Notes: generated from the letters alone by a model not told the origin. DNA of 58,327 nt from Melioribacteraceae bacterium (GCA_021740785.1 JAIOZI010000030.1:1-58327), one strand, 5' to 3'; shown: positions 7,272 to 17,614, numbered from the stretch's first letter. Numbers and translations are program-made.

Positions 7272-7316
7272 TTTCGTTAGCTACCGAAATATAACAAAGG
7301 ACAAACTAAACTACAA
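7272..7316 (-). promoter_or_regulatory. arsR promoter with operator
   Basis: On the minus strand TTGTAG (7311-7316), a 17-bp spacer and TATATT (7288-7293) form a sigma-70-like promoter. The operator TTTCGTTAGCTACCGAAA (7272-7289, plus-strand reading) overlaps the end of the -10 element. It differs in one arm position from a perfect palindrome and matches the site at 6895. Confidence 0.55.
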
Positions 7317-7366
7317 AGAAATTGAAGCAATATTTTTTAATACACATTGAATTTATTTCAATAATT

Positions 7367-7403
7367 CCTCTCGTAAGATATCAAAAGTGAATCTTACGAG
7401 AGG
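7367..7403. terminator. Long hairpin downstream of the C45-like gene
   Basis: CCTCTCGTAAGAT and ATCTTACGAGAGG form a perfect 13-bp stem with an 11-nt loop. It lies 38 bp beyond the stop of the minus-strand gene at 7442 and upstream of arsR. A clear T-run is missing, so it may be a terminator or an mRNA-stabilising or repeat hairpin. Confidence 0.5.
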
Positions 7404-7441
7404 ATGGGGAGGGAGCAATACAACAGTCGATATATAAATAT

Positions 7442-8680
7442 TTATATCCCGAATTCTTTTTGGTAAACAGAATTAATATATTCATCAAGCCACTGATAAT
7501 ATTCTGCAGCTTCTTCCTTTTGAAAAGAATTTGTCGTCCAGTTTTTAATAAGAGTTTGGGCTTTGTCTATTATCTCTTTTTCGTACGGGAACAACTTTTG
7601 GATTATTCCTGTTTCAGCTTTATTCAGTAATGCTGATACATTTAAGTAATCTGATCCATGTCCATAATCTATTGGGAAACATTTTTCTTTTAAGTGAAGT
7701 GATTTTTTATTAATTGGCGCCGTTATACCTTCTTTTCCAATTGTAACAGTAGGTAAATTTTCACCGGCAGCTACCCATACCGGCGTAACAAGGGTTGTTA
7801 CCGGGAATCCCAAAACTGTCCACAAAGTTGTTAACGCAGGATCTTCTCCCGGTTTTACTCCTTGAATAATCATTGATGAGATGGAGGAGTACCTTACAAT
7901 AAAATCTCGAAACGGTATAAACTTATTATCTGTTGTATCTTGAGGTAAGTCCATTTTATATACATCGTCCTTGGTCAGAGAGTGAAGCATGTTTCTATCT
8001 GCTGTTTTCAATATAAATGGGAAACAAATGTGTTGATCTCTAGCATAATGTTCATTAAAAAGTTTTTTAGCAGTTTCATAGCGCATATAACCATGACCCT
8101 CCAAATCTCTTCCGCTTACGGCATAGTTTGTGCGTATAAGATAACCATCCGGGGCTATTGCCGGATCATTAACATCAAACTTTTTATAAGAATGATGGTC
8201 AACTTCATAATATGCAGCGCCTCCCTGAGCATCAATAACCCCAAAATTTGATGCGACCCCCCATTTCCCAACAAGTGTATCCAGTAAGGCTTCAAAGTCG
8301 GCGAGTGTTGCGCATTCGGCAAGAGCTTTTTTCATAACATAGCCGTCACGTTCAATTGGGATTTCATTTTCATTGGTCTCATCAACATTATAGGCGGCTG
8401 TGTTAATAATACTAAAACCGGCGGTATTGCTTCCCATCCAAACCGAATTAGCCAGCGTGTCCTTAACATTAACATCGGCAATAAAATCATACTTAAATCC
8501 TTTAAAGAACATAAGTTTGTTTTCATAATGACTGGCATCACGATGTTTCCACAATAAAGGTCTGCCGTTTGGTGAAGCTTTCCCGGAAACTATTGCAGAT
8601 GTACATGGGAAAACCACTGATTGTGAAAAGAATAGAAACAACAAAAATATCTTGTGAATTATTTTAACTTGATTTCTCAT
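7442..8680 (-). CDS. Exported C45/acyltransferase-like Ntn hydrolase
   Basis: 412 residues from the ATG at 8680, chosen because AGGGAG precedes it by about 8 nt and it begins a signal peptide; a longer open frame reaches 8794 but would bury the signal. After the hydrophobic leader comes FPCTSAIVSG with C26, which would become the N-terminal nucleophile after cleavage, then GRPLLWKHRD and NTAGFSIINTAAYN, as in the peptidase C45 / penicillin acyltransferase-like group. Such enzymes hydrolyse or transfer amide-linked acyl groups. The substrate is unknown. It follows the cysteine-desulfurase-like gene on the same strand. Confidence 0.65.
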   Translation of the reverse strand: MRNQVKIIHKIFLLFLFFSQSVVFPCTSAIVSGKASPNGRPLLWKHRDASHYENKLMFFKGFKYDFIADVNVKDTLANSVWMGSNTAGFSIINTAAYNVDETNENEIPIERDGYVMKKALAECATLADFEALLDTLVGKWGVASNFGVIDAQGGAAYYEVDHHSYKKFDVNDPAIAPDGYLIRTNYAVSGRDLEGHGYMRYETAKKLFNEHYARDQHICFPFILKTADRNMLHSLTKDDVYKMDLPQDTTDNKFIPFRDFIVRYSSISSMIIQGVKPGEDPALTTLWTVLGFPVTTLVTPVWVAAGENLPTVTIGKEGITAPINKKSLHLKEKCFPIDYGHGSDYLNVSALLNKAETGIIQKLFPYEKEIIDKAQTLIKNWTTNSFQKEEAAEYYQWLDEYINSVYQKEFGI

Positions 8681-8787
8681 ATATACTCCCTGCAATATTT
8701 TGGATTGTCTATAGTTGTACGATTTTATGAATTTGAATAACTCAGAATCGCTCAAATAACTTGTCAAATATTCATAAATATTTCGAT

Positions 8788-10248
8788 TTAACATTTAAAA
8801 GATTTTTTAAGATCAATACTAAAAGCCGGATCGTTGAGAGGATCAAAATCACCTTTGTGCGGATCAAACTTATATCCCTTTATCCAATCCTTATAATTTA
8901 TTGTGATTTCGTTCAAGGCATCAAGAATAAAATCAATTTCTTCATTCGTCATGGTTGGATGAATCGAAATCCTTACCCAGCCCGGTTTTTCACTCAAATC
9001 GCCAACATCTATTTTTTCCGTAATTCGTTTGGATTCATGAAAGTCAATATGTAACAATACATGCCCGTAAGTTCCGGCGCAGGAACAGCCGCCCCGTGTT
9101 TGAATTCCGAAGCGGTCATTTAATAGGCGGACAATCAAATTGTGGTGTATACCTTTAATGTAAAATGAAATATATCCTAACCGGTCTTGTTGAGATGCTT
9201 CCAGAACTGTTACTCCATTTATCGACTGGATTCGATTTAGCAATTTTTCTTTTAATTCATGTTCGCGTTCAATAATCTTTGATACACTCATTTCCTCTTT
9301 CAACAAAATTGCCAACGCAGCCTTTATGCCTTGCAGAAAACCTGGCGTGCCTCCATCCTCACGGAGTTCTACATTATCAAAATAACGATGCCCGCTCCAC
9401 GGGTTTGTCCATAAAACCGTGCCTCCACCGACTTGATCGGGAATTTTATTTTGATACAATTGCGAGTTAAAAACAATCACACCCGATGATCCGGGTCCGC
9501 CCAAAAATTTATGCGGGGAAAAAAAGATAGCATCTAAAGATTGCTTATCATTTTCAGGATGCATGTTGATATCGACGTATGCAGCCGAAGCAGAGAAATC
9601 AATAAAACATAGCCGGTTATATTCATGCATTATTTCAGCCATTTCAGGGTACGGGGTAATAATCCCGGTTACGTTTGAGCAGGCTGTAAACGATCCGATA
9701 ATCAACTTTCGATTTATATTTGATTTTAAGATATCCCGCAAATGCATAAGGTCTGGCAAACCATCTTCTGTTCGTTTAAGGATTTCAATATCAACCATAC
9801 ATTCCACCCAAGATGTTTGATTGGAATGATGCTCCATGTGCGTGAGTATTACTAGTGGTTTATTTTCAATCGCAATCTTGTCTTTAAATTGTTCGGGGAG
9901 CCGCAAACCAAGCATGCGCTGAAATTTATTAATTACCGCTGTCATTCCAAATCCGGCAAAAAGCAGCCTGTCTTCAGAATTAGCATGAACATGTTTTTTA
10001 ATAATGACGGAAGCCTGGTGATAAGCATTTGTCATAACCGTTCCGGTCAGCGTTGTCTCGGTATGAGTATTTGCTACATACGGACCTAAGGTGTTCGAGA
10101 TATAATCTTCGATTGGTTTGTAAAGGCGACCGCTTGCTGCCCAATCAGCATAAATGATAGGTCTTTTACCTGTTTCAAATTCATGTTCAAAGTTGTAACC
10201 AATTATATTATTTCGGAATTTTTCAAAATATTTTTCTAATGAACTCAT
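8788..10248 (-). CDS. Class V aminotransferase-fold PLP enzyme (cysteine desulfurase-like)
   Basis: 486 residues. Fold-type I PLP enzyme: the cofactor lysine is K247 in FFSPHKFLGGPGS, the aspartate pocket is FIDFSASAAYVDI, and a loop RGGCSCAGTYGH near residue 388 carries cysteines at the place of the desulfurase catalytic cysteine. It is longer than SufS (~410), with an extra C-terminal segment (HKGDFDPLNDPAF). A role in releasing sulfur from cysteine fits the thiol-rich surroundings, but relatives annotated simply as class V aminotransferases exist. The gene is 18 nt downstream of dsbD, so both are likely cotranscribed. Confidence 0.75.
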   Translation of the reverse strand: MSSLEKYFEKFRNNIIGYNFEHEFETGKRPIIYADWAASGRLYKPIEDYISNTLGPYVANTHTETTLTGTVMTNAYHQASVIIKKHVHANSEDRLLFAGFGMTAVINKFQRMLGLRLPEQFKDKIAIENKPLVILTHMEHHSNQTSWVECMVDIEILKRTEDGLPDLMHLRDILKSNINRKLIIGSFTACSNVTGIITPYPEMAEIMHEYNRLCFIDFSASAAYVDINMHPENDKQSLDAIFFSPHKFLGGPGSSGVIVFNSQLYQNKIPDQVGGGTVLWTNPWSGHRYFDNVELREDGGTPGFLQGIKAALAILLKEEMSVSKIIEREHELKEKLLNRIQSINGVTVLEASQQDRLGYISFYIKGIHHNLIVRLLNDRFGIQTRGGCSCAGTYGHVLLHIDFHESKRITEKIDVGDLSEKPGWVRISIHPTMTNEEIDFILDALNEITINYKDWIKGYKFDPHKGDFDPLNDPAFSIDLKKSFKC

Positions 10249-10266
10249 TATTTACAAAGCCTTAAT

Positions 10267-12108
10267 TTATTTTAATACACTTTGCATAATTGGTAATAAT
10301 TCTTCTTTTTCTAAAAATCCCACAACACGTAAATCCGGTAATTCCTCTCCGTCAGTATTCAAAAAAACAAGCGTAGGCACTCCTTTGATGTTGAAGTTAG
10401 ATTTTAATTCTTTTGCCTGTGGAGTGTCTTCAGTTGTTAAATCTACTTTTAACATTGTAAAGTGTCCTGACATTTCGATCACTTCCGGTTGAGAGAAAGT
10501 GAATGCATCCATTTCCTTGCAGGGCACACACCAATCAGCAAAAAAATCTATCATCACTGGTTTATTCTGTTCTATTGCATTCCGTATTTTTTGTTCGGAA
10601 TATTCCGTCCAATTAATCTGTTCTGTAGAAGCTAAACTTCCGGCTTCGGTTTTGGCGAAGGCTAAAGATTTTTCAACATACGATTGTACGCTGCTTGCAG
10701 ATATTATCACTGCAAGTAGAAAAAAGATAATACCAACCAGGTTGCGAACAATCGGAAATATTTTACCGGATGATTTACTTGACTCGATCCATGCCATGTA
10801 AATACCGCCGATAAAAAAAACTAGAGCTAATGAGAAATAGTACAATAATGAATTGGGGAAAAGAGGCTCTAAAAAATAAATTGCCATTGCTATTAAAATA
10901 AATCCGAAAATAGCTCTCACCCAGATCATCCAGGCGCCGGAACGCGGGAGCTTTTTTATACTGCCTGAAAATACCCCTAAGAATATAAAGGGTATTCCCA
11001 TGCCTATAGCCAGCACAAAGAACAACCAGAATCCTAACAGTACATCTCCTTTTTCACCAACAAAAGTCAATAACGCTAAAACAAACGGACCAATACAAGG
11101 AGCGGCAACTATTCCAACGGTAAGCCCCATAAAAAACGTACCCCAAAATCCCCGCCTTGTATCGCCGGCAAACTTAGTTAAAAATGACGGTAAGCGGATT
11201 TCATATAAATCAAACATACTTAATGCAAGCGCCACAAGTATAATTGCTATACCAACAAGTACAATTGGATTTTGTAATGCCGCTCCAAACAGGCTGCCGG
11301 TCAAAGCTGCAATCATTCCTAAAATTGAATAAGTTATTGCCATTCCCAACACATACAGCATTGAATGAACAATTAGATTGCTTTTTTTACCCTGGGTCTG
11401 ACCGCCAAAATAACTTATTGTAATCGGGATTAACGGGTAAACGCATGGTGTCATGTTCAACGCGAGCCCGCTGAGAAATACTAAAATAAACGTCCACAAC
11501 AACCCTTCTTCTGCCGCTGTTTTTGCGAGGTCATATTGTTTTGTGGATGCGTCGATTTTCTTTTCATCTTTATCAGGTTGCCGCTGTTTAAAAATGCCTT
11601 TATTGATTGAAGATATAGTCTCGTTGGTTTTAGTTATCAAAAACTCTTGTCTAAAAGAAACTTCTTCCGGTTCTAAACAAAACTGTTCATTACACGGTTG
11701 AAACTCTACCACTCCCTCAATTACAATACTTTTCGCTTGAATATCTGATGATATGGCTACTGAAGAAAAAATGTAAACCGTGTCGTCATAAACCGCTAAC
11801 GGTTTTTCAGAAAATGCAAAAGTTTTATTTTGGGATGGGGGGTAAACAATTTCACCGTAAGTCATATCATCTTGTAAATCAAACTTTACAACTGTTGGTA
11901 TCAAAAATTCATCAAGGGGTTTGTTTCCGTTTATATGGTACGGCTCATGGATATACAGAGCTGCAGCAACCGGGTAAGTTTCTCCAGCTTTAAGTTTATC
12001 AACGGAACTTATAATTTTAACAGTAACGACATCGTTTGCATCCTGGCTCTTAACAGATACCGGCAGAATTAATAACAAAAAAATAAAAAATGTTATAATT
12101 GATTTCAT
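10267..12108 (-). CDS. dsbD: Thiol:disulfide interchange protein DsbD
   Basis: 613 residues with the usual three parts. A signal peptide (1-21) leads a periplasmic alpha domain with C139/C144 (PCNEQFC). The eight-helix membrane core has C222 (NMTPCVYP) and C338 (AAPCIGP). A C-terminal thioredoxin domain has ADWCVPC (C527, C530). It moves electrons from cytoplasmic thioredoxin to periplasmic thiol oxidoreductases. The window thus encodes two such systems, this and CcdA at 4842. The TlpA-like protein at 12304 is a probable client. Confidence 0.93.
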   Translation of the reverse strand: MKSIITFFIFLLLILPVSVKSQDANDVVTVKIISSVDKLKAGETYPVAAALYIHEPYHINGNKPLDEFLIPTVVKFDLQDDMTYGEIVYPPSQNKTFAFSEKPLAVYDDTVYIFSSVAISSDIQAKSIVIEGVVEFQPCNEQFCLEPEEVSFRQEFLITKTNETISSINKGIFKQRQPDKDEKKIDASTKQYDLAKTAAEEGLLWTFILVFLSGLALNMTPCVYPLIPITISYFGGQTQGKKSNLIVHSMLYVLGMAITYSILGMIAALTGSLFGAALQNPIVLVGIAIILVALALSMFDLYEIRLPSFLTKFAGDTRRGFWGTFFMGLTVGIVAAPCIGPFVLALLTFVGEKGDVLLGFWLFFVLAIGMGIPFIFLGVFSGSIKKLPRSGAWMIWVRAIFGFILIAMAIYFLEPLFPNSLLYYFSLALVFFIGGIYMAWIESSKSSGKIFPIVRNLVGIIFFLLAVIISASSVQSYVEKSLAFAKTEAGSLASTEQINWTEYSEQKIRNAIEQNKPVMIDFFADWCVPCKEMDAFTFSQPEVIEMSGHFTMLKVDLTTEDTPQAKELKSNFNIKGVPTLVFLNTDGEELPDLRVVGFLEKEELLPIMQSVLK

Positions 12109-12200
12109 AATTCCTCAATAGCATTTACCTGGAAGATTATTTTTTGACAACCAAAAAATCCGGAACACCGTTTAATTAATCATTCTATTTTGGGCAAGCT

Positions 12201-12268
12201 GGAATATTCCAACATTCCAACATTCCATTATTCCAGCATTCCATTATTCCAACATTCCATTATTCCAA
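12201..12268. repeat. ATTCCA tandem repeat
   Basis: About 68 bp of CATTCCATTATTCCA-type units (period about 8 and 16) in the spacer between dsbD and the tlpA-like gene. It is low-complexity, probably generated by slippage, and has no coding potential. Confidence 0.8.
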
Positions 12269-12303
12269 AAGTTGCGCCTCAGTTCAGTTAAACATTTTGC
12301 CAA

Positions 12304-12846
12304 TTACTGCAATTTCTTATCGAGTTCATTTTTTATTGTTTCAAAAATTTCTTCAATTCGATTTTCAGGCGAACTTTTTGATACAAGTTTAATTTTTCCA
12401 TCTTTCCCGATTACAAAATTTCTTGGAATATATTTCTCGGCGTATTTGCCGTAAATTTCTTTTTGGGGATCAGGTGCAAAAGGCAAATTAATTTTTTTTG
12501 TTTCCTTAAACTTTTCCAATTCAGATGAATCATGCTTTCGACCAATAACTATCAGCTCAAAATCATTCCTATCCTTAAAGACATTATATATTTTATCTTC
12601 TATTTGCGGCAGTTCTGCAAGGCAGTGCGAGCACCATGTGGCAAAAAAAGTAACCAACACCACTTTCCCTTTTTGTTTACTCAACGTAAAATTTTCCCCG
12701 GAGATTGTTTTGCATTCAAAATCCGGCGCTTGATCACCTACACTAACCAATGTTTTAACCACATAGTCATCTGTTGGCTCAGACTGTGCAAGAATTGTAA
12801 GTGAGAAAAAAAATAAAATTATAAATACTTTCATTTGTATATCCAT
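12304..12846 (-). CDS. TlpA-like exported thioredoxin
   Basis: 180 residues; the Met at codon 5 (12834) is an equally good start because it directly precedes the hydrophobic signal (KVFIILFFFSLTILAQ). The AhpC/TSA-thioredoxin fold follows with VGDQAPDF, then FFATWCSHC (C72, C75). TlpA/ResA-type proteins reduce periplasmic disulfides, for example during cytochrome maturation. It sits between a TonB receptor and DsbD on the same strand; DsbD would supply its electrons. Confidence 0.82.
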   Translation of the reverse strand: MDIQMKVFIILFFFSLTILAQSEPTDDYVVKTLVSVGDQAPDFECKTISGENFTLSKQKGKVVLVTFFATWCSHCLAELPQIEDKIYNVFKDRNDFELIVIGRKHDSSELEKFKETKKINLPFAPDPQKEIYGKYAEKYIPRNFVIGKDGKIKLVSKSSPENRIEEIFETIKNELDKKLQ

Positions 12847-12864
12847 TCAATAATTCAAAAATAT

Positions 12865-12900
12865 TGTTCCCAAGTTCATTCAAAAAATTCCTTGGGAACA
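12865..12900 (-). terminator. Terminator hairpin after the TonB receptor
   Basis: TGTTCCCAAG and CTTGGGAACA (10-bp perfect arms, 16-nt loop) lie 10 bp past the receptor stop. On the minus strand the stem is followed by AATATTTTTG, a short T-run. Confidence 0.6.
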
Positions 12901-12909
12901 GTTATTAGG

Positions 12910-15687
12910 TTACAAACTTACATTTAGACGGGTATAAACATATCGACCATTATATCCTGATGGAGAAAAACCGGAATATTGAAAAATTCCATTAAAGGCA
13001 CTTACCTTAAGGTTTTTTTCCGGGTATACATCCAGCAAATTATTGCTGCCAACAGCTAGCTCAATTCCCTCAGTAATGTCATAAGATAATTCAATGTCGG
13101 TAATCCACACCGGTTTACGTGTTTGATCTCTTGTAGGATCAGTAGTATGTAGTGATGTAAATTCGCCATACCTTAATATTCTCAACATAAACCCAAAATT
13201 ATTCCAATTATAATTAGTCATAAAATTCCAGGAAGATTTCGGATAACCCACGGTTAGTCTGCCTAAAGTAGCTCTTGATTGTAGGGGAATATCCGTAACT
13301 GCAGTAAGTTCGGCAGGGGTTTGAATCTCATCTTCATTGGTTACTTCCGTTTCATTGAAGTTCATAGCCAATGTAAGTTTTAAGGAAGATTCATTGCCGA
13401 GTCTTATTCCATAACTGGATGTAATATCTAAACCTTTCGTTTTAGTATTCAGCGCGTTGATAAAATATCTGCCGCCGGTAGCCTGAATTCCCTTTGATAA
13501 CAAAAGTGAATCAATAGAACCGCCTCTAAAATTTTCCGTTAAACCTATTCTGTCGTTAACACTTATTTGATATGCGTCAACAGTTAACGAGAAATTAGCC
13601 ATGGAATAAGTTGCCCCGGCGCTTAAATTAACAGATTTTTCTGCCTTTAAATCTTCCGCTCCTAATGCTTTTGCCGCCGCTGAAGCAACTGGAAACGTGC
13701 CTACTTCAAAAGGTTCGCCATTTATAAATACGGTTGCAATTGATGTATAAAATTCCTGCTGCAATGAAGGCGCTCTAAAGCCGGTACTGATAGCGCCACG
13801 TAAAGCAAATCCTTTTAAGAATTCATATCTAGTAGAAAGTTTGCCGATGATCGTTGATCCAAAATCGCTATAATTTTCAAATCTACCTGCAGCGCCTACC
13901 GTCCAATTTGAAACTATATCATTTTCCAAGTCGATGTAAATTCCCATGTTTGTTCTGCTCTCATTCTGCACATCTCTTGGTGAATACCCGGGAAATACTT
14001 GTGCTCCGCTGGCTGCTGAATTACCGGCATTTGGCCCATCTAAAATCGGAACACCGCCATCAATATACGAGTTAGGTTCTCCAGCCTCTTGTTGATATTT
14101 TTCCCATCTAAACTCCAGTCCCATTGCAACATTTAATGGGGTTGCAGTTCCAATATCAAACTGGTTTATCAAATCCAAATTAGTGGTTGACTGATAAAAC
14201 TTTAGTGTACCGCAATCAAATTCGGTAGGGCTTGCTGCGCCCAAGGATGCATTCAGAGAATTTGTGACGTTAAAATTAAATGAATTCCCGCCGAAGGTTT
14301 CGCTTATATCATAATTCCAGCCCCCGATATTACCTTTCAAACCTGCGGCAAAAGAACCGTCATATATTTTTGCATTAATTTTTGGTAAGTAACCATCAGG
14401 GTAAATAGCTCTTATATTTCTATTATCACTTGCTCTCCTGTAAAATCCGCCTGAAAGACCATCCCTGTATGAAAAACCTCCAAATGAATAGAATTGAATA
14501 TTATCTGTTAAAGGTAAATCACTGTTCAAGAATAATCCTATATCAGATACTTCGGAATCTCCCCATCTGTGATTAATTCGGTCAAATGTTTCTTCACGAG
14601 GATCTGGATTTCCATCTATTGTAAAATATTGTTGTCTTGGGTCTTCCCCAGACCTATTGGTGTAATTGTGTTTTCTGTATTCACCACTAATATAAATCGT
14701 TCCGGTATTTAATACTCGAAAACCATAACCTGCATGCAAAGCGGTTGAAAGTCCGTCCTGAATACTTACATCCTCTACATTTCCATCCCAGCTATAAGTG
14801 GAAGCATCCTGTCCATCGATAAGCTTTTCACTCTCGAGATAACCTCGTTCCATGGTAGTAATGTATTCTCCCATAGAAGCAGAAACATCTAAACCCGTTC
14901 TTTTTTTAAGGACAATATTAATGACGCCGGCAATAGCATCTGATCCGTATTGTGCCGACGCTCCGTCACGCAGAACTTCAATACTCTCAATAGCAGAAGC
15001 CGGAATTGCATTCAAATCAGCTCCTGTACTTCCCCGCCCAATGGATCCATTCAAGTGAACTAATGCGCTTGTATGTCTTCGTTTACCGTTTATTAAAACT
15101 AGAACCTGGTCTGGACCTAGCCCTCTTATTGCTGCAGGTTTAACATGATCCGAACCATCAGTAACAGTATTTTGTGGGGCGTTATAAGAAGGGACTAACA
15201 TTTTTAACAATTCAGTGGTCTGTGTTAATCCGCTTTTCTTAATTTCCGCAGCAGAAATAACATCAATTGGAACCGATGATTCAATAATAGTTCTGTCCGA
15301 TCTTCTTGTTCCCAACACAACAATTTCTGACGTGCCGGTTAAGTCTGTTTCAAGTTCAAAATTCTTTATTATTGTTTCATTGGCTTCGATAACTATCACA
15401 TTTTTTATTGTTTTATAACCTACATAACTCACCTGGAGTGTATGAGTACCTGGTTTAAGGGAGATTTGATATTCACCACTTTTATCGGCTGCAGTTCCTA
15501 TTTGCTGCCCAACTACAACTATATTTGCCCCAGGTAATGAGGTGCCGGATGCTGCATCTGTTATTTTCCCTTCAATAATACCATTTGATTGGGCGCTTGC
15601 CGGCATACTAAGTATAAACAGTAAAATAACAACAAGGAAGATGGTTGACTTATAAATTGATAAGCCATGGTTAGTAAAAATTTGCAT
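12910..15687 (-). CDS. TonB-dependent outer-membrane receptor
   Basis: 925 residues. A signal peptide (~1-32) precedes a carboxypeptidase-regulatory-like domain (~36-113, GIIEGKITDAASGTSLPGAN). The plug domain (~125-255) has IRGLGPDQVLVLINGKRR and IPASAIESIEVLRDG, then AGVINIVLKK. The beta-barrel runs to the end (YTRLNVSL). It imports a large or scarce ligand across the outer membrane with TonB energy. The ligand cannot be read from sequence. Placement next to gamma-glutamyltransferase and upstream of thiol genes makes a peptide or thiol compound an option. No SusD partner is present. Confidence 0.92.
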   Translation of the reverse strand: MQIFTNHGLSIYKSTIFLVVILLFILSMPASAQSNGIIEGKITDAASGTSLPGANIVVVGQQIGTAADKSGEYQISLKPGTHTLQVSYVGYKTIKNVIVIEANETIIKNFELETDLTGTSEIVVLGTRRSDRTIIESSVPIDVISAAEIKKSGLTQTTELLKMLVPSYNAPQNTVTDGSDHVKPAAIRGLGPDQVLVLINGKRRHTSALVHLNGSIGRGSTGADLNAIPASAIESIEVLRDGASAQYGSDAIAGVINIVLKKRTGLDVSASMGEYITTMERGYLESEKLIDGQDASTYSWDGNVEDVSIQDGLSTALHAGYGFRVLNTGTIYISGEYRKHNYTNRSGEDPRQQYFTIDGNPDPREETFDRINHRWGDSEVSDIGLFLNSDLPLTDNIQFYSFGGFSYRDGLSGGFYRRASDNRNIRAIYPDGYLPKINAKIYDGSFAAGLKGNIGGWNYDISETFGGNSFNFNVTNSLNASLGAASPTEFDCGTLKFYQSTTNLDLINQFDIGTATPLNVAMGLEFRWEKYQQEAGEPNSYIDGGVPILDGPNAGNSAASGAQVFPGYSPRDVQNESRTNMGIYIDLENDIVSNWTVGAAGRFENYSDFGSTIIGKLSTRYEFLKGFALRGAISTGFRAPSLQQEFYTSIATVFINGEPFEVGTFPVASAAAKALGAEDLKAEKSVNLSAGATYSMANFSLTVDAYQISVNDRIGLTENFRGGSIDSLLLSKGIQATGGRYFINALNTKTKGLDITSSYGIRLGNESSLKLTLAMNFNETEVTNEDEIQTPAELTAVTDIPLQSRATLGRLTVGYPKSSWNFMTNYNWNNFGFMLRILRYGEFTSLHTTDPTRDQTRKPVWITDIELSYDITEGIELAVGSNNLLDVYPEKNLKVSAFNGIFQYSGFSPSGYNGRYVYTRLNVSL

Positions 15688-15919
15688 TGTACTTCTCCTT
15701 AAGTTGGTTTTTATTTAGTTGATTAACTAATATTTAATTTCACTACCAATCCTTCGTTATGGTACATTTGAGTTTAAGTCCTTGTGTTGTTTTCTTTACT
15801 AAAAATCAAAATTTTCACTTCTCCACAAATTATCTTTCCTTATTATTTCGTCTGTTCAAATATTTCTTTAATTCAGTATCTTCAATTTATTTTGCTTAAA
15901 AGAAGAAATAGGTTTTATA

Positions 15920-17614
15920 TTAATATCCAACTGCGGCACCGTCAGTACTGCGAGAATCTGCTGCACCGTAAAGTAAACCGGTTTCCGGATCTTTATAAAT
16001 TCCCATACATCTTCCAAAATAATTTTCATAATTTATTGCATGTCCATATTCTTTATAAATTCTCTCAGTATCAGGAGAAAAACCCCAATCCTCTATAACT
16101 GTTTTATCCGGAAGCCATTGGTGATGAATTCGCGGAGACTCAATTGCCTCAGCAATATTCATCTTGAATTCAATCACATTGAGCAAAACTTGCAACACCG
16201 TATTAATGATTGATCTGCCTCCCGGACTGCCGAGAACCAACATTGCCTTCCCGTCTTTCGCAACGATAGTAGGGCTCATACTGGAAAGCATACGCTTTTG
16301 CGGTTGAATAAGATTGGGTTTTGTACCAATATTACCATGAGAATCGGTGGTACCAGGAATCGGGTTGAAATCACCCATTTCGTTGTTCAGCAAAAAACCA
16401 GCGCCTTCAACAACCATCTGATTACCGTAATAATAATCCAGCGTATAAGTAAGAGAAACCATGTTGCCCATACTATCTACCACGGACAGATGTGTAGTTT
16501 CCGGGCTTTCGTAATTGTTATTAAAATTTGTGCTATCACTTACAGATGCTTCGGTAAGCGAGATGCTGCCACTCAACCTGGCGGCATGTTCTTTAGAAAT
16601 AATTTTTTTAATCGGCATATCCGGGTTAAATTCAGGATCGCCTAAAAACTGTGCACGGTCGGCAAAAGCGCGGCGCATTGTTTCGGTAAGCAGATGCAGG
16701 TACTGGGCTGAGTTGTGACCCATTTCCCTCAGGTCGTATCCTTCCAGAATATTAAGCATTTCCACTATTGTCACTCCGCCTGAACTAGGAGGTGCCATAG
16801 AATAAATATCATAACCGCGAAATGTTCCATGAACTGGTACTCGTTCAATTGCTTCATATTGATCGAGATCATTTTGAGTAATAAGTCCATTATTTTTTTG
16901 CATAAATTCTACAATATATTTTGCAGTCTCTCCTTTATAGAATCCATCTCTTCCTTCATTCATAATTCGTTCGAGTGTGGCTGCTAAATCGCGTTGTATC
17001 CATAAATCTCCCGGCTCATACAAACTACCGTCTGCTTTGAGAAAAACTTTGGCTGAAGACGGGTATTTTAACCAGTTTTCTTTTAGCAATTTAAAATCAT
17101 CATATAATCCCCAAGTTAAAGGAATCCCGATTTTAGCTAACATCAATGCAGGTTTCACAAGTTGTCTCCATCCCAGCTTACCAAATTTTTTATGCGCCAA
17201 AACAAGACCAGCTACTGTACCCGGCACACCGGTAGAAAGTATACCTTCATGATTACTATTTTCATGAATATTACCGCTTGCATCCAAATACATATTTGCA
17301 GTTGCAGCTAACGGAGCTTTCTCACGAAAATCAATAGTTGTGATTTTACCATCAGCACCATAATATACCAGGAAGCCGCCGCCACCGATGTTTCCTGCAG
17401 AAGGCAAAGTAACTGCTAAAGCAAAAGCAGTAGCCACAGCAGCATCAATTGCATTACCACCGTTTTTAAGCACCTGCATTCCAATTTCAGAAGCATATTT
17501 TGATGATGAAACCACCATACCATACTTAGCTCGCACAGGTAGTCTGCCGCCACCAAAAACCGGAAACTGAATCAGAATAAAAACACTTAATAACATCAAT
17601 CTTGCTCTAGCCAT
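15920..17614 (-). CDS. ggt: Gamma-glutamyltransferase
   Basis: 564 residues, usual length. Signal peptide (~1-21), then the large-subunit block NGGNAIDAAVATAFAL and AGNIGGGGF. The autoprocessing site lies at T373 in TTHLSVVD, which becomes the nucleophile of the small subunit, followed by the substrate loop (VSLTYTLDYYYG) and SPGGRSIIN. It cleaves the gamma-glutamyl bond of glutathione and related peptides outside the cytoplasm. It is the last of five overlapping genes; its start overlaps the M20 gene by 8 nt. Products such as Cys-Gly could be taken up and hydrolysed by its operon partners. Confidence 0.95.
   Translation of the reverse strand: MARARLMLLSVFILIQFPVFGGGRLPVRAKYGMVVSSSKYASEIGMQVLKNGGNAIDAAVATAFALAVTLPSAGNIGGGGFLVYYGADGKITTIDFREKAPLAATANMYLDASGNIHENSNHEGILSTGVPGTVAGLVLAHKKFGKLGWRQLVKPALMLAKIGIPLTWGLYDDFKLLKENWLKYPSSAKVFLKADGSLYEPGDLWIQRDLAATLERIMNEGRDGFYKGETAKYIVEFMQKNNGLITQNDLDQYEAIERVPVHGTFRGYDIYSMAPPSSGGVTIVEMLNILEGYDLREMGHNSAQYLHLLTETMRRAFADRAQFLGDPEFNPDMPIKKIISKEHAARLSGSISLTEASVSDSTNFNNNYESPETTHLSVVDSMGNMVSLTYTLDYYYGNQMVVEGAGFLLNNEMGDFNPIPGTTDSHGNIGTKPNLIQPQKRMLSSMSPTIVAKDGKAMLVLGSPGGRSIINTVLQVLLNVIEFKMNIAEAIESPRIHHQWLPDKTVIEDWGFSPDTERIYKEYGHAINYENYFGRCMGIYKDPETGLLYGAADSRSTDGAAVGY

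Noticed and set aside
8681-8794. Longer N-terminus for the C45-like hydrolase
   Set aside because: It would place 38 residues before a normal signal peptide and overlaps the end of the upstream gene; the ATG at 8680 has a good ribosome-binding site.
12201-12268. Possible protein-binding array or CRISPR in the dsbD-tlpA spacer
   Set aside because: Simple ATTCCA slippage repeat without dyad symmetry or spacers.
10267-17614. Antisense open frames opposite dsbD, the TonB receptor and ggt
   Set aside because: They mirror the codon structure of strongly supported genes and show no domain or signal.
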